Of a stretch of 64,000 bases of DNA, positions 34,619 through 45,162 are shown piece after piece. A program made the translations under genes and the position numbers. The stretch is from NCBI GenBank assembly GCA_052386745.1, contig JBQTJW010000003.1:28473-92472 (forward strand). Direction: 5' to 3'. Position 1 is the first letter of the stretch; the number at the start of each line of letters is the position of its first letter. Origin of the DNA: Panacagrimonas sp052386745. GTDB taxonomy: Bacteria; Pseudomonadota; Gammaproteobacteria; Nevskiales; Nevskiaceae. The notes under the pieces were generated by a model, which did not search any database, was not told where the DNA came from, and saw only the letters and a program-made list of their open reading frames with translations.

Positions 34619-34815
34619 CAGCCAATAGTCACCAATAGAGACTGAGATCGCCACCGGCACTGGCCCCGCGGCCCCCCAGCGGGCACCGCGGGATCAGTGT
34701 TGGCGGTTCAGGCTGGCCCGATTGCCGCCGGGAATGCGCCCCGGCGGCAACAGTTGGAAGCGGGACCCGGTTCTTTCGCCACCGTTCCTTACGCTTCAAA
34801 AACCTCAACGCAAGG

Positions 34816-36708
<1,893 letters not shown>

Positions 36709-36820
36709 CGGGAAGAAACCGGAAAGAACCAGAAAGAAAGGTCGGCAGGATGCCGGTGAAGTGGGGCGGGCGCGGGCGGAGCCTTACCGCACAGGACGGC
36801 GCAAGCGGCGTGCCGTGCGC

Positions 36821-36855
36821 ATCAGCGGATCATCAGCGGATCATCAGCGGATCAT
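36821..36855. repeat. 11-bp tandem repeat at the end of mtnA
   Basis: Three exact copies of ATCAGCGGATC lie at 36821-36831, 36832-36842 and 36843-36853, with a partial copy after them. The array starts inside the mtnA stop codon region and runs into the spacer before the YheS gene, giving several stop codons in a row. Confidence 0.9.
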
Positions 36856-37850
36856 CGGTACGACAGCATCCAGTCCACCGAGTGCGGCTGCGGGTCGTGG
36901 ATCACGCCGCGCTCGCAGACGATGGCGTCGATCAGCGACGCCGGGGTGACGTCGAACACGGGGTTGGCGGTCAGCATGCCCTCGGGGGCGATGGCGCGGC
37001 CGTTGAACTCGGTGAGCTCGCGGGCGCCGCGTTCCTCGATGGGGATGGACGCGCCATCGGGGCAGGCCAGGTCGAAGGTGCCCGAGGGCGCCACCACCAT
37101 GAACCTGGCGCCGTGGTGCCGCGCCGCGATCGCCAGCGCGTAGGTGCCAATCTTGTTGGCGGTGTCGCCGTTGGCGGCGATGCGGTCGGCGCCCACGATC
37201 ACCCAGTCGATCTTCTCGCGGCTCATGAGGTGGGCCGCGGCGCTGTCGGCGATCAGGCGCGCGGGAATGCCTTCGCGCATCAGTTCCCAGGCGGTCAGCC
37301 GCGCGCCCTGCAGCCAGGGGCGCGTCTCGGTGTTGTAAACCTGCGCCAGCCTGCCCAGCTTCCAGGCGGAGCGGATCACGCCCAGCGCCGTGCCGTGGCC
37401 GCCGGTGGCGAGCGCGCCGGTGTTGCAATGGGTGAGCACGCGCGCGTCCCTGGGCAGCAGGGCGGCGCCGAGTTCGCCCATGCGCAGGTTCTGGGCCAGG
37501 TCTTCGCGGTGGATGGCCTGCGCCTCGTCCAGCAGCGCGGCGGCGCTGCGCGGGCTGCGCCGGCCCATGCGTTCCAGCGCCCAGCGCAGGTTCACCGCGG
37601 TGGGGCGCGACGTGGCCAGCGTCCGCTCGGCCGCCGCGTAGTCGCGGCCCGCGAGGGCATCGAGCACCAGGCCGTAGGCGGCGGCGATGCCGATGGCCGG
37701 CGCGCCGCGCACCGCCATGCCGTGAATGGCTTCGGCCACGTCCGCGGCCGAGCGGCATTCCAGCCAGGTTTCGTGCAGCGGCAGCTCGCGCTGGTCGAGC
37801 AGGCGCAGGTGGTCGCCGGCCCAGACGATGGGCTGAACGGATTCACTCAT
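36852..37850 (-). CDS. mtnA: Methylthioribose-1-phosphate isomerase MtnA
   Basis: A 332-residue aldose-ketose isomerase of the methionine salvage pathway. The active-site residues are visible: HCNTGALATGGHGTALG (Cys142) and VGADRIAANGDTANKIGT (Asp222). Start ATG 37850 (MSESVQPIVW) gives the family length. It is divergent from mtaD across 76 bases that contain an inverted repeat. No mtnK/mtnP gene is in the window. Confidence 0.95.
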   Translation of the reverse strand: MSESVQPIVWAGDHLRLLDQRELPLHETWLECRSAADVAEAIHGMAVRGAPAIGIAAAYGLVLDALAGRDYAAAERTLATSRPTAVNLRWALERMGRRSPRSAAALLDEAQAIHREDLAQNLRMGELGAALLPRDARVLTHCNTGALATGGHGTALGVIRSAWKLGRLAQVYNTETRPWLQGARLTAWELMREGIPARLIADSAAAHLMSREKIDWVIVGADRIAANGDTANKIGTYALAIAARHHGARFMVVAPSGTFDLACPDGASIPIEERGARELTEFNGRAIAPEGMLTANPVFDVTPASLIDAIVCERGVIHDPQPHSVDWMLSYR

Positions 37851-37889
37851 GGACCTTTCCTCATCATCGGACGCAAGGATCATTGCCGG

Positions 37890-37906
37890 TAGAATCGAGC
37901 ATTCTA
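37890..37906. promoter_or_regulatory. Inverted repeat in the mtnA/mtaD divergent promoter region
   Basis: TAGAATCGAGCATTCTA is a perfect 6-bp inverted repeat with a 5-base spacer in the 76 bases separating the two divergent starts. It could be an operator for both genes, or overlapping promoter -10 elements (the TAGAAT half resembles one). Confidence 0.35.
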
Positions 37907-37926
37907 ACGATTGCACATGACCGCCC

Positions 37927-39270
37927 GTGGCCATCTCCACGTCCCCGCAAGCCATCGATCTGCTCGTGGTCCCGGCCTACCTGGTGCCGGTGGAACCCGC
38001 CGGCCTGGTCCTGCAGCACCACGCCATGGCGGTGGATGCCGGGCGCATCGTCGCCGTGCTGCCGCTGGCCGAGGCCCTGGCGCGCTTTGCCCCGCGCGAA
38101 GTACTGGACCAGCCCGACCGCGTGGTGCTGCCGGGCCTGGTCAACCTGCACACCCATGCGGCCATGAGCCTGCTGCGCGGCCTGGCCGACGACCTGCCGC
38201 TCATGGACTGGTTGCAGAACCACGTCTGGCCCGCCGAAGGCATGCACGTGTCGCGCGCCTTCTGCGTGGACGGCGTGCGGCTGGCGGCGGCGGAATTCAT
38301 CCGCGGCGGCATCACCTGCGCCAACGACATGTATTTTTTTCCGGATGCCTCGGCGGAAGTGTTTTCCGCGGCCGGCATGCGGGCGGTGATCAACCTCATC
38401 GTCATCGACTTTCCCACGGCCTGGGGTTCGGGACCGGACGAATACTTCGCCAAGGGCCTGGAGGTCCACGACGGCCTGCGCGGCAACCCGCTGCTGCGCA
38501 CCATCCTTGCGCCGCACGCGCCCTACACCGTCAGCGACGCGCCGCTGCTCAAGGCGCGCGCCTACGCCCACGAACTCGGCATCGGCCTGCACATGCACGT
38601 GCACGAGACCGAGTTCGAAGTCATGGACGCCGTCGAACGCACCGGCAAGCGGCCCTGGCAGCGGCTGAAGGAACTGGGCCTGCTCGGCCCGGATTTCGTG
38701 GCCGTGCACATGACGCAGTTGACCGACGCCGAGATGGCCGAGGCGGCGGAATTCGGCGTGCACGTGGCGCATTGCCCGGAGTCCAACCTCAAGCTCGCCA
38801 GCGGCTTCTGCCCGGTGCAGAAGCTGCTTGACGCCGGCGTGAACCTGGGTATCGGCACCGACGGCGCCGCGTCCAACAACGACCTGGACCTGTTCGGCGA
38901 AATGCGCACCGCCGCCCTACTGGCCAAGGGCGTGGCGCGCGATGCCCGCGCACTGCCCGCGGCGCAGGCACTGCACGCGGCAACGCTGGGCGGCGCGCGC
39001 GCGCTGGGGCTGGAGGCAGAGATCGGCTCGCTGGTGGCGGGCAAGTCGGCCGATTTCATTTCCGTGCGCCTGTCATCGCCGCACGTACAGCCCTGCTACA
39101 ACGTGATCTCGCAGCTGGTGTACGCCGTCGGCAGCGGTGACGTGCGCGACACCTTCGTGGCCGGACGCGCCCTGATGCGCGACGGCCGGCTGCTCACCCT
39201 CGACGTGAACGAGACGCTGGCCAAGGCCGCCGAATGGCAGTCCCGCATCAAGCCATCAGGAAGCCCCTAA
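37927..39270 (+). CDS. mtaD: 5-methylthioadenosine/S-adenosylhomocysteine deaminase (amidohydrolase)
   Basis: A 447-residue TRZ/ATZ-type amidohydrolase that deaminates methylthioadenosine, SAH or related adenosines. Metal ligands appear in LVNLHTHAAMSLLRGLADD (His75, His77), HMHVHETEFE, VAVHMTQLTDAEM and IGTDGAASNNDLDL. It starts at GTG 37927. Placement beside mtnA and followed by ubiG and mupP matches the Pseudomonas mtaD locus, which supports the MTA-deaminase call over other members. Confidence 0.92.
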   Translation: MAISTSPQAIDLLVVPAYLVPVEPAGLVLQHHAMAVDAGRIVAVLPLAEALARFAPREVLDQPDRVVLPGLVNLHTHAAMSLLRGLADDLPLMDWLQNHVWPAEGMHVSRAFCVDGVRLAAAEFIRGGITCANDMYFFPDASAEVFSAAGMRAVINLIVIDFPTAWGSGPDEYFAKGLEVHDGLRGNPLLRTILAPHAPYTVSDAPLLKARAYAHELGIGLHMHVHETEFEVMDAVERTGKRPWQRLKELGLLGPDFVAVHMTQLTDAEMAEAAEFGVHVAHCPESNLKLASGFCPVQKLLDAGVNLGIGTDGAASNNDLDLFGEMRTAALLAKGVARDARALPAAQALHAATLGGARALGLEAEIGSLVAGKSADFISVRLSSPHVQPCYNVISQLVYAVGSGDVRDTFVAGRALMRDGRLLTLDVNETLAKAAEWQSRIKPSGSP

Positions 39271-39273
39271 CGC

Positions 39274-39975
39274 ATGAGCAACGTCGACACCTCCGAGATC
39301 CGGCATTTCGATCGCCTGGCCGCCAGCTGGTGGGACCCCAAGGGCGAGATGGGCCCGCTACATGCGCTCAACCCGCCGCGCGTCCGGTTCATCGACCAGT
39401 CCTGCGGCGGGCTGCGCGACAAGCTCGCGCTGGACGTGGGCTGCGGCGGCGGCATCCTCACCGAGGCACTGGCCGCCCGGGGCGCGCAGGCCATGGGCAT
39501 CGACCTCGCCGAAGCCGCGCTGGAAGTGGCCCGCCAGCACGCCCGCAAGTCTGGCCTCGCCATCGAGTACCGCGCCTGCGCGGCCGAAGTCCTGGCGCGC
39601 GAGCAGCCCGCCGCCTTCGACGTGGTGTGCTGCCTGGAGATGCTGGAACACGTGCCCGACCCGGGCAGCGTGGTGCAGGCCTGTTTCGACCTGGTACGGC
39701 CCGGCGGCGACGTGGTGTTTTCCACCATCAACCGCAAGCCCAAGAGCTTTGCGCTGGCCATCGTCGGCGCCGAGTACCTCACCGGCCTGATCCCGCGTGG
39801 CACGCACGACTACGCCAGGTTCATCCGCCCGTCCGAACTCGCACAGTGGTGCCGCGACGCCGGCCTGGAGCCGGTGCAGCTGCGCGGCCTGCGCTACAAC
39901 CCGCTGCTGCGCTCCGCGAGCCTGGGTGACGACATCGACGTGAACTACCTGCTGCACTGCCGGCGCCCGCAATGA
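39274..39975 (+). CDS. ubiG: Ubiquinone biosynthesis O-methyltransferase UbiG
   Basis: A 233-residue SAM methyltransferase that carries out both O-methylations in ubiquinone synthesis. It begins with the typical HFDRLAASWWDPKGEMGPLHALNP and has motif I LDVGCGGGILTEALA and post-motif CLEMLEHVPDP. The C-terminal NYLLHCRR is normal. It starts 3 bases after the mtaD stop and its stop overlaps mupP (ATGA), so the genes are translated together. Confidence 0.96.
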   Translation: MSNVDTSEIRHFDRLAASWWDPKGEMGPLHALNPPRVRFIDQSCGGLRDKLALDVGCGGGILTEALAARGAQAMGIDLAEAALEVARQHARKSGLAIEYRACAAEVLAREQPAAFDVVCCLEMLEHVPDPGSVVQACFDLVRPGGDVVFSTINRKPKSFALAIVGAEYLTGLIPRGTHDYARFIRPSELAQWCRDAGLEPVQLRGLRYNPLLRSASLGDDIDVNYLLHCRRPQ

Positions 39976-40631
39976 CCCGGCCCCTCCCGGCCAAAGCCTG
40001 GCTGTTCGACCTGGATGGCACCCTGGTGGACACCGCGCCCGACCTCGGCCACGCCGCCAACCTGGTCCGCGCCGAGTGCGGCCTGCCGCCGCTGCCCGAC
40101 GCCGATTACCGCCCGGTGGCCTCGTCCGGCGCGCGCGGCCTGCTGGGCGTGGCGCTGGGCATCACGCCCGACCACGCCGACTTCCCCGTCCACCGCGACA
40201 GCTTCCTGGCCCATTACCGGGCCAACCTTTCGCGCGTGTCCCGGCCGTTTCCCGGCGTGGCCGAACTCCTGCGGGCCATCGAACTCAAGGGTCTGCGCTG
40301 GGGCGTGGTCACCAACAAGCCCGGCTGGCTGACCCTGCCGCTGATGCAGCAACTGGATCTGGCCGAGCGCGCCGCCTGCATCGTCAGCGGCGACAGCACC
40401 CCCCGCCCCAAGCCCGCCCCCGACCCGCTGCTGCTCGCCTGCGAACAGATCGGCCTGACGCCCGCCGACTGCATCTACGTGGGCGACGACCTGCGCGACA
40501 TCGAATCCGCCCAGGCCGCCCGCATGCGCTCGGTCGCCGCCGGCTGGGGCTACATCGGCAGCACCGACATCGCCCGCTGGGGCGCCGATGTGATTACGCA
40601 GAGCGTGGATGATCTGCGGAAGCTGGTATGA
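39972..40631 (+). CDS. mupP: N-acetylmuramate-6-phosphate phosphatase MupP (HAD family)
   Basis: A 219-residue HAD phosphatase with the catalytic motif FDLDGTLVDTAPDL near the N-terminus, motif II WGVVTNK, Lys in RPKPAPDPLLLAC and motif IV YVGDDLRDIESAQAA. Position directly after ubiG is the Pseudomonas mupP context, which favours MupP over phosphoglycolate phosphatase. With AmgK and MurU at 20 kb it recycles MurNAc-6-phosphate. Its last bases (ATGA) overlap the start of an unrelated gene. Confidence 0.85.
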   Translation: MTRPLPAKAWLFDLDGTLVDTAPDLGHAANLVRAECGLPPLPDADYRPVASSGARGLLGVALGITPDHADFPVHRDSFLAHYRANLSRVSRPFPGVAELLRAIELKGLRWGVVTNKPGWLTLPLMQQLDLAERAACIVSGDSTPRPKPAPDPLLLACEQIGLTPADCIYVGDDLRDIESAQAARMRSVAAGWGYIGSTDIARWGADVITQSVDDLRKLV

Positions 40632-41422
40632 CGTCGTACAAAGCGATCTTCGATGAGCGCCTGCGCTGCGAATGGCTGCCGACGTATTGCCACGATTCCA
40701 AGCGAGGTTATGCGACAGAAGGATTCAAGGCTGCGTCCAGCAAGGTAACCGAGGACGATGCACGCGATTTCCTTCGTGGCATGGACGTCAACGTCATTAC
40801 CGATGGCGGCGGCGGACGGTATCGCGCTCCTCGAAACAAGGTCGACATCGTCATTTTTTGGGAAGGCTCCAGAACAAAATCGCCCCGGCCGATCACCCTG
40901 TTTGCGGAGCCGGTTATCGCCATCGCGTCTCGCGCGCGCCTGCACCTGGATTTCGGCTGGCCCAAAGGCTTGCTGGGTTTGGAGTCGGCGAAGTGGGAAT
41001 TCGACCTCGTGGCGTTTCTGCCGAGGGATTTGAACAACGAACACATTGCGGGAGAGGTCAAAAAAACGGTCCGACAACTGGAAGTGCTCATTTCCCACAT
41101 GAAGGCATTCTCCCCGACGCACCCGTCGCCGGACGGGAAAATGACTCCGCTGGAACGGAACGCATTCAACAAGTACAAGGGCCTTTTGCTCCGACGGGCG
41201 ACTATGTTCTGGGCCATCGGCCCCGGCGGCTATAGCCGGTTGTTCGAAGTGACGTACCCGCCCGACGGTGGCCTCAGCCTGAACGAGATCCCGATCGAAA
41301 GGCTTCGATATTCGCGCGGCATGGCCTGTGCACCTGTCCGCTCATCAACGCAAAAGCGTTTCTTTCGAAAGCGCGACCGGTCCCGGATGCAATCCCATCG
41401 CCAAGTAACAGCACCAGGCTGA
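40628..41422 (+). CDS. Unrecognised protein with a PD-(D/E)XK-like pattern
   Basis: A 264-residue protein that I cannot assign to a family. The central part (residues ~119-150) reads ...ESAKWEFDLVAF... then 13 residues later AGEVKKT, so an acidic residue (Asp126) is followed by Glu143-X-Lys145, a pattern seen in PD-(D/E)XK nuclease folds. The C-terminal ~25 residues are Arg/Ser-rich. No signal peptide or membrane helix is visible. Its start overlaps the mupP stop as ATGA, implying coupling, yet the gene separates mupP from yciK, which are adjacent in relatives. Its base composition is visibly more AT-rich than its neighbours, consistent with acquisition. Nuclease function is inference only. 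Confidence 0.7.
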   Translation: MTSYKAIFDERLRCEWLPTYCHDSKRGYATEGFKAASSKVTEDDARDFLRGMDVNVITDGGGGRYRAPRNKVDIVIFWEGSRTKSPRPITLFAEPVIAIASRARLHLDFGWPKGLLGLESAKWEFDLVAFLPRDLNNEHIAGEVKKTVRQLEVLISHMKAFSPTHPSPDGKMTPLERNAFNKYKGLLLRRATMFWAIGPGGYSRLFEVTYPPDGGLSLNEIPIERLRYSRGMACAPVRSSTQKRFFRKRDRSRMQSHRQVTAPG

Positions 41423-41532
41423 CTGCCTTTACCATCCGCAGCCCGACAAACGCCTCCGGATTCATGGCAGAGCCCACTGGCCTAGTCCGGCACGCTGGCG
41501 GCCCCTGCCTTGCTCAATTACAACATCTGAAC

Positions 41533-42276
41533 GTGACTTCCGACTTCCCGTATTCCCCCGCGCCCGGCCTGCTGGGCGACCGCGTCATCCTCATCACCGG
41601 CGCGGGCGGCGGCCTGGGGAGTGCGCTGGCGGAGGCCTGCGCCCGGCTCGGTGCCACGGTGGTGCTGACCGGCCGCACGGTGCGCAAGCTGGAAGCGACC
41701 TATGACCGCGTCGAGGCGGCGGGCGGGCCGCAGCCGGCCATCCTGCCCATGAACCTGATGACGGCCACCTGGACCGAGTACGAGGCCTTCGCCGCCACGC
41801 TGGAACAGACCTTCGGCCGGCTCGACGGGCTGGTCCACGCCGCCGCGCACTTCAAGGGCTTCACGCGGCTGGAGGACATGGAGCCGCGCGAGTGGCTGGA
41901 TAGCCTGCAGGTGAACCTCACCGCGCCGTACACGCTCACGCGGCTGTGCCTGCCGCTGTTGCGCCAGTCGCGGGACGCCTCGGTGATCCAGGTGACCGAC
42001 GTGGGCGGGGCCGAACCGCGCGCGTTCCACGGCATCTACGGCGTTTCCAAGCGCGCGGCCGAGGGCCTTTGCGGCACGTTTGCGGCGGAACTCAAGAACG
42101 AGCCGAACCTACGCTTCAACGCCGTCAACCCCGGCCCCATGCGTACCGAGATGCGCATCAAGGGCTACGCGGGCGAATCGGCCGCGGTGACGCCGCTGCC
42201 GGAATCCCGGCTGGCGCGTTTCCTGTGGCTGCTGGGGCCGGAGGGCCGCGGCGTCAGCGGCCAGGTGTTTTCCTAG
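41533..42276 (+). CDS. yciK: YciK-family SDR oxidoreductase
   Basis: A 247-residue short-chain dehydrogenase. VILITGAGGGLGSALAEA is the nucleotide loop, HAAAHFKG replaces the usual NNAG, and the active site shows Tyr and Lys in GIYGVSKRAAEG. RFNAVNPGPMRTEMR follows. GTG 41533 (VTSDFPYSPAPGLLGDR) gives the usual YciK N-terminus; an in-frame ATG at 41464 would add 23 unlikely residues. Its substrate is unknown. The end overlaps the convergent rluB end by 23 bases. Confidence 0.88.
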   Translation: MTSDFPYSPAPGLLGDRVILITGAGGGLGSALAEACARLGATVVLTGRTVRKLEATYDRVEAAGGPQPAILPMNLMTATWTEYEAFAATLEQTFGRLDGLVHAAAHFKGFTRLEDMEPREWLDSLQVNLTAPYTLTRLCLPLLRQSRDASVIQVTDVGGAEPRAFHGIYGVSKRAAEGLCGTFAAELKNEPNLRFNAVNPGPMRTEMRIKGYAGESAAVTPLPESRLARFLWLLGPEGRGVSGQVFS

Positions 42277-43111
42277 GCTTTCGCGGGCCGGCATCCGGCC
42301 GGTATTTCCGGGCCAGCGCCGAACGCGGCGCGCGCCTGGCTTTTTCTGCAACGGGCACGTCCATCTTTGCCGCGGCGAGCAGCGCGGCCAGTTCCTCGGG
42401 CGTTGCCTCGCGGTAGCTGCCGGCCTTGATGCCGCGCCCGAGCTGCACCGGGCCGTAGGCGATGCGGATGAGCCGGCTCACCTGCAGGCCAACGCCCTCG
42501 AACAGGCGCCGCACCACGCGGTTGCGGCCCTCGCGCATCACGATCTCGTACCAGCGGTTGGCGGCGCCCTCGGCATCCTCGGCCTCGGGCGGGTCGGCCG
42601 AGACTAGCGATTCGCACTTGGCCGGGCCGTCGTCCAGCGTCACGCCGGTGAGCAGCTGCCGGCGGATGTCGCTGGTGATCTCGCCCAGCACGCGCACGGC
42701 GTAGGTGCGCGTCACCTCGAAGCTCGGGTGGGTGAGCCGCCGCGCCAGCTCGCCGTCGGTGGTCATGAGCAGCAGGCCGGAGGTGTTGATGTCGAGCCGG
42801 CCGACGGCGATCCAGCGGCCGGTTTCCAGCTCGGGCAGCTTGCGGAACACGGTGCGGCGGCCATCAGGGTCGTCTCGCGTCACCAGCTCGCCGGTCTTCT
42901 TGCGGAACAGGATGACGCGGGTGGGCTCGGGCTTGCGTTGCAGCGCCACCAGCCGGCCATCCACGCGCACGTGGTCGTGGTGATCCACCTTCTGCCCGAC
43001 TTCCGCCGGCCGGCCGTTGACCGTGATGCGGCCCTCGGCAATCCATTCCTCGATGGCGCGCCGGCTGGCGACGCCCGCGGTGGCAAGTACCTTCTGGATG
43101 CGGTCGGTCAA
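42254..43111 (-). CDS. rluB: Ribosomal large subunit pseudouridine synthase RluB
   Basis: A 285-residue enzyme that makes pseudouridine 2605 in 23S rRNA. An N-terminal S4 RNA-binding domain (RIQKVLATAGVASRRAIEEWI) precedes the catalytic GRLDINTSGLLLMT with its Asp. VMREGRNRVVRRLFEGVGL and LIRIAYGP are typical of the RluB/E/F group, and the tail is basic. TTG 43111 is chosen because it opens directly on the S4 domain; a GTG at 43180 lies inside scpB. It is the last gene of the M50-trpS-GNAT-scpA-scpB-rluB chain. Confidence 0.93.
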   Translation of the reverse strand: MTDRIQKVLATAGVASRRAIEEWIAEGRITVNGRPAEVGQKVDHHDHVRVDGRLVALQRKPEPTRVILFRKKTGELVTRDDPDGRRTVFRKLPELETGRWIAVGRLDINTSGLLLMTTDGELARRLTHPSFEVTRTYAVRVLGEITSDIRRQLLTGVTLDDGPAKCESLVSADPPEAEDAEGAANRWYEIVMREGRNRVVRRLFEGVGLQVSRLIRIAYGPVQLGRGIKAGSYREATPEELAALLAAAKMDVPVAEKARRAPRSALARKYRPDAGPRKPRKTPGR

Positions 43112-43130
43112 GGGCGTGTGCTCGGGGTGC

Positions 43131-43841
43131 TCAATGCAGAATCGGATTTTCGGGCGCGTCGGGCGATGCCTGCGCGTCACCAGCGTCGGCGCTGTTCACC
43201 TCGGCGGCGGCCTGCTCCAGGCGTGCGAGCGCGGCGTCGAGCTGGTCCAGGTCCTTGATCTCGGGCAGGGCCGGCAGCTCGTCGAGCGAGCGCAGGTTGA
43301 AGTCGTCCAGGAACTGCGGCGTGGTGCCGAACAGGGCGGGACGGCCCGGCACTTCCTTGAAGCCCAGCTCGCGGATCCAGCCCCGCTCCAGCAGCGTGCG
43401 CAGGATGCTGGTGGAGACGGCGACGCCGCGGATGTCCTCGATCTCGCCGCGCGTGATGGGCTGGCGGTAGCAGACCAGGGCCAGGGTTTCGAGCAGCGCG
43501 CGCGAATAGCGCGGCGGCTTTTCCTGCCACAGCCGGCCAACCCATTCGGCGTAGTCGCCCTTCACCTGGATGCGGTAGCCGCTGCCCACTTCCTTGAGCT
43601 CGGAGGCGCCCCGCGCGATGCGTGCGCCCAGCTGATCGAGCGCGGCGCGCAGGTCCTGGCGCGTCACGCCCAGCTCGGCCGCCAGCAGGCGGTGCAGGTG
43701 GTCCACCGACAGCGGCTGGTCGGACGCCAGCAGCAGGGCTTCCAGGATGTGTTCCAGGCGCTGGAGCGCGGCCGGGCTGGAGGCGGCTTCGGAGACGGGC
43801 AGTTCTTCCTGCACCGAGTCGTCGGCGTGGGAATCGTTCAT
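43131..43841 (-). CDS. scpB: Condensin accessory protein ScpB
   Basis: A 236-residue cytosolic protein with two winged-helix domains. LEHILEALLLASDQPLSVDHL, then YRIQVKGDYAEWV, and the conserved RALLETLALVCYRQPITRGEIEDIRGV are diagnostic. With ScpA it binds Smc to organise chromosomes. It overlaps scpA by 4 bases (ATGA). The C-terminal tail after residue ~185 is Asp/Ala-rich and probably disordered. Confidence 0.95.
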   Translation of the reverse strand: MNDSHADDSVQEELPVSEAASSPAALQRLEHILEALLLASDQPLSVDHLHRLLAAELGVTRQDLRAALDQLGARIARGASELKEVGSGYRIQVKGDYAEWVGRLWQEKPPRYSRALLETLALVCYRQPITRGEIEDIRGVAVSTSILRTLLERGWIRELGFKEVPGRPALFGTTPQFLDDFNLRSLDELPALPEIKDLDQLDAALARLEQAAAEVNSADAGDAQASPDAPENPILH

Positions 43842-44710
43842 GGCGTGGCGATGGTGGAGGGTTCGGCGACGCCGCCGTCCGCGGACCGGCGCGGGCCGGC
43901 GGCGTCGATCAGCAGCTCGGCAAAGGCGGATTCCTGCACGAGATCGATCATGGCGAGCTTGACCATCTCCAGCACGGCGAGCAGGCACACCACCACGCCG
44001 GCGCGGCCTTCCGCCGGATCGCACAGGTCGGCAAAGCGCACCGGACCGGCCCGAACCAGCTCCAGGATGCGGCTCATGCGCTCGCGCACGCTCAGCGGCT
44101 CGCGCGCAACCTGGTGGCGGGTGAACAGCTCGGCGCGCATCAGCACGCCGCGGAAGGCCAGCATCAGTTCGCGCAGGCCGGGCTGCGGCAGCGGCGTGTC
44201 CATGGGCACGACCTCGGGCCGGGCGCTGGCCAGGTGCAGCTCGCGGCCGACGCGCGGCAGGGCGTCCAGGTGGTTGGCGGCGGTCTTGAAGCGCTCGTAC
44301 TCCTGGAGCCGGCGCACCAGTTCCATGCGCGGGTCGCCCTGTTCCTCGTCCGCGGCGGGCGGGCGCGGCAGCAGGATGCGCGACTTGATCTCCGCCAGAA
44401 GCGCGGCCATCAGCAGGTATTCCGCCGCCAGCTCCAGGCGCATCTCGGCCATGAGGCCGATGTACTTCATGTACTGCTGGGTGATGCGCAGCACCGGGAT
44501 GTCGAGGATGTCCAGGTTCTGCCGGCGGATCAGGTACAGCAGCAGGTCCAGCGGTCCTTCAAAGGCCTCCAGGAACACTTCCAGCGCACCGGGCGGGATG
44601 TAGAGGTCGTCCGGCAGCTTGTCCAGGCGCTGGCCGTTGACCGTGACCCGGCGCTCACCCTCGCCGGGCGGTGGCGGGGGCGTTTCGATCACGGATTCAG
44701 CCGCGTTCAC
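43838..44710 (-). CDS. scpA: Condensin kleisin subunit ScpA
   Basis: A 290-residue kleisin. LEAFEGPLDLLLYLIRRQNLDILDIPV is the typical N-terminal region that contacts Smc, followed by YLLMAALLAEIKSRILLP and a winged C-terminal part (CLLAVLEMVKL). The GTG at 44710 overlaps the stop of the GNAT gene as GTGA; the Pro-rich segment near residue 15 (ETPPPPPGEGE) is a normal variable leader. It acts with ScpB and Smc; smc itself is not in the window. Confidence 0.95.
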   Translation of the reverse strand: MNAAESVIETPPPPPGEGERRVTVNGQRLDKLPDDLYIPPGALEVFLEAFEGPLDLLLYLIRRQNLDILDIPVLRITQQYMKYIGLMAEMRLELAAEYLLMAALLAEIKSRILLPRPPAADEEQGDPRMELVRRLQEYERFKTAANHLDALPRVGRELHLASARPEVVPMDTPLPQPGLRELMLAFRGVLMRAELFTRHQVAREPLSVRERMSRILELVRAGPVRFADLCDPAEGRAGVVVCLLAVLEMVKLAMIDLVQESAFAELLIDAAGPRRSADGGVAEPSTIATP

Positions 44711-45162
44711 GCGATCGCCTGTGCCGGCGCGCGCCATTCCCAGCGGGGGCCGTCCGCCCCGTCGCACCGGCCATCCGGCACGAAGCCGAGCTTGCGCAGC
44801 AGGCGCACCGCGGCGCCGTCGGCCGCATCGGTGCGGGCGATGACTTCGATCTCAGGGTCCGCGGCGCGGGCGCGCTGCAGAAGCTGGCGCGCCATCTCGG
44901 TGGCGAGCCCGCGCCCGGCGAATTCGGGAAAGACTTCGCCGGCAATCTCCACCCGGCCCTCGCGCGGCGGCGCCTGGAACGCGCAGGCGCCCACCACGTC
45001 GCCATCGCGATCGGCCAGGTAGCCGACCCAGGGCGGGTGAAAGCCTTCGTGCGCGTACAGGTTGGCCGTGCCTTCCATCACGTCGCGCGCAGCCGGCGGC
45101 AGGTTGCCGGGACAGCGCGCGGGCGCGCCGTCGGCGCCGATCTCGATCAGGCGCAGCTTCAT
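44707..45162 (-). CDS. GNAT-family acetyltransferase
   Basis: A 151-residue protein of the GNAT fold: VGYLADRDGDVVGACAFQ, the acetyl-CoA loop VFPEFAGRGLATEMARQLLQRA in place of the canonical QxxGxG/A, and AAVRLLRKLGFVPDG near the end. Start ATG 45162 overlaps the trpS stop (ATGA). The substrate is unknown. It sits inside the trpS-scpA chain, so it is co-translated with housekeeping genes. Confidence 0.85.
   Translation of the reverse strand: MKLRLIEIGADGAPARCPGNLPPAARDVMEGTANLYAHEGFHPPWVGYLADRDGDVVGACAFQAPPREGRVEIAGEVFPEFAGRGLATEMARQLLQRARAADPEIEVIARTDAADGAAVRLLRKLGFVPDGRCDGADGPRWEWRAPAQAIA

Noticed and set aside
34665..34692. CCCGCGG...CCGCGGG inverted repeat after the small secreted gene as a terminator
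   Set aside because: The stem is 7 bp with a 14-base loop and no T-run, so it is too weak to call.
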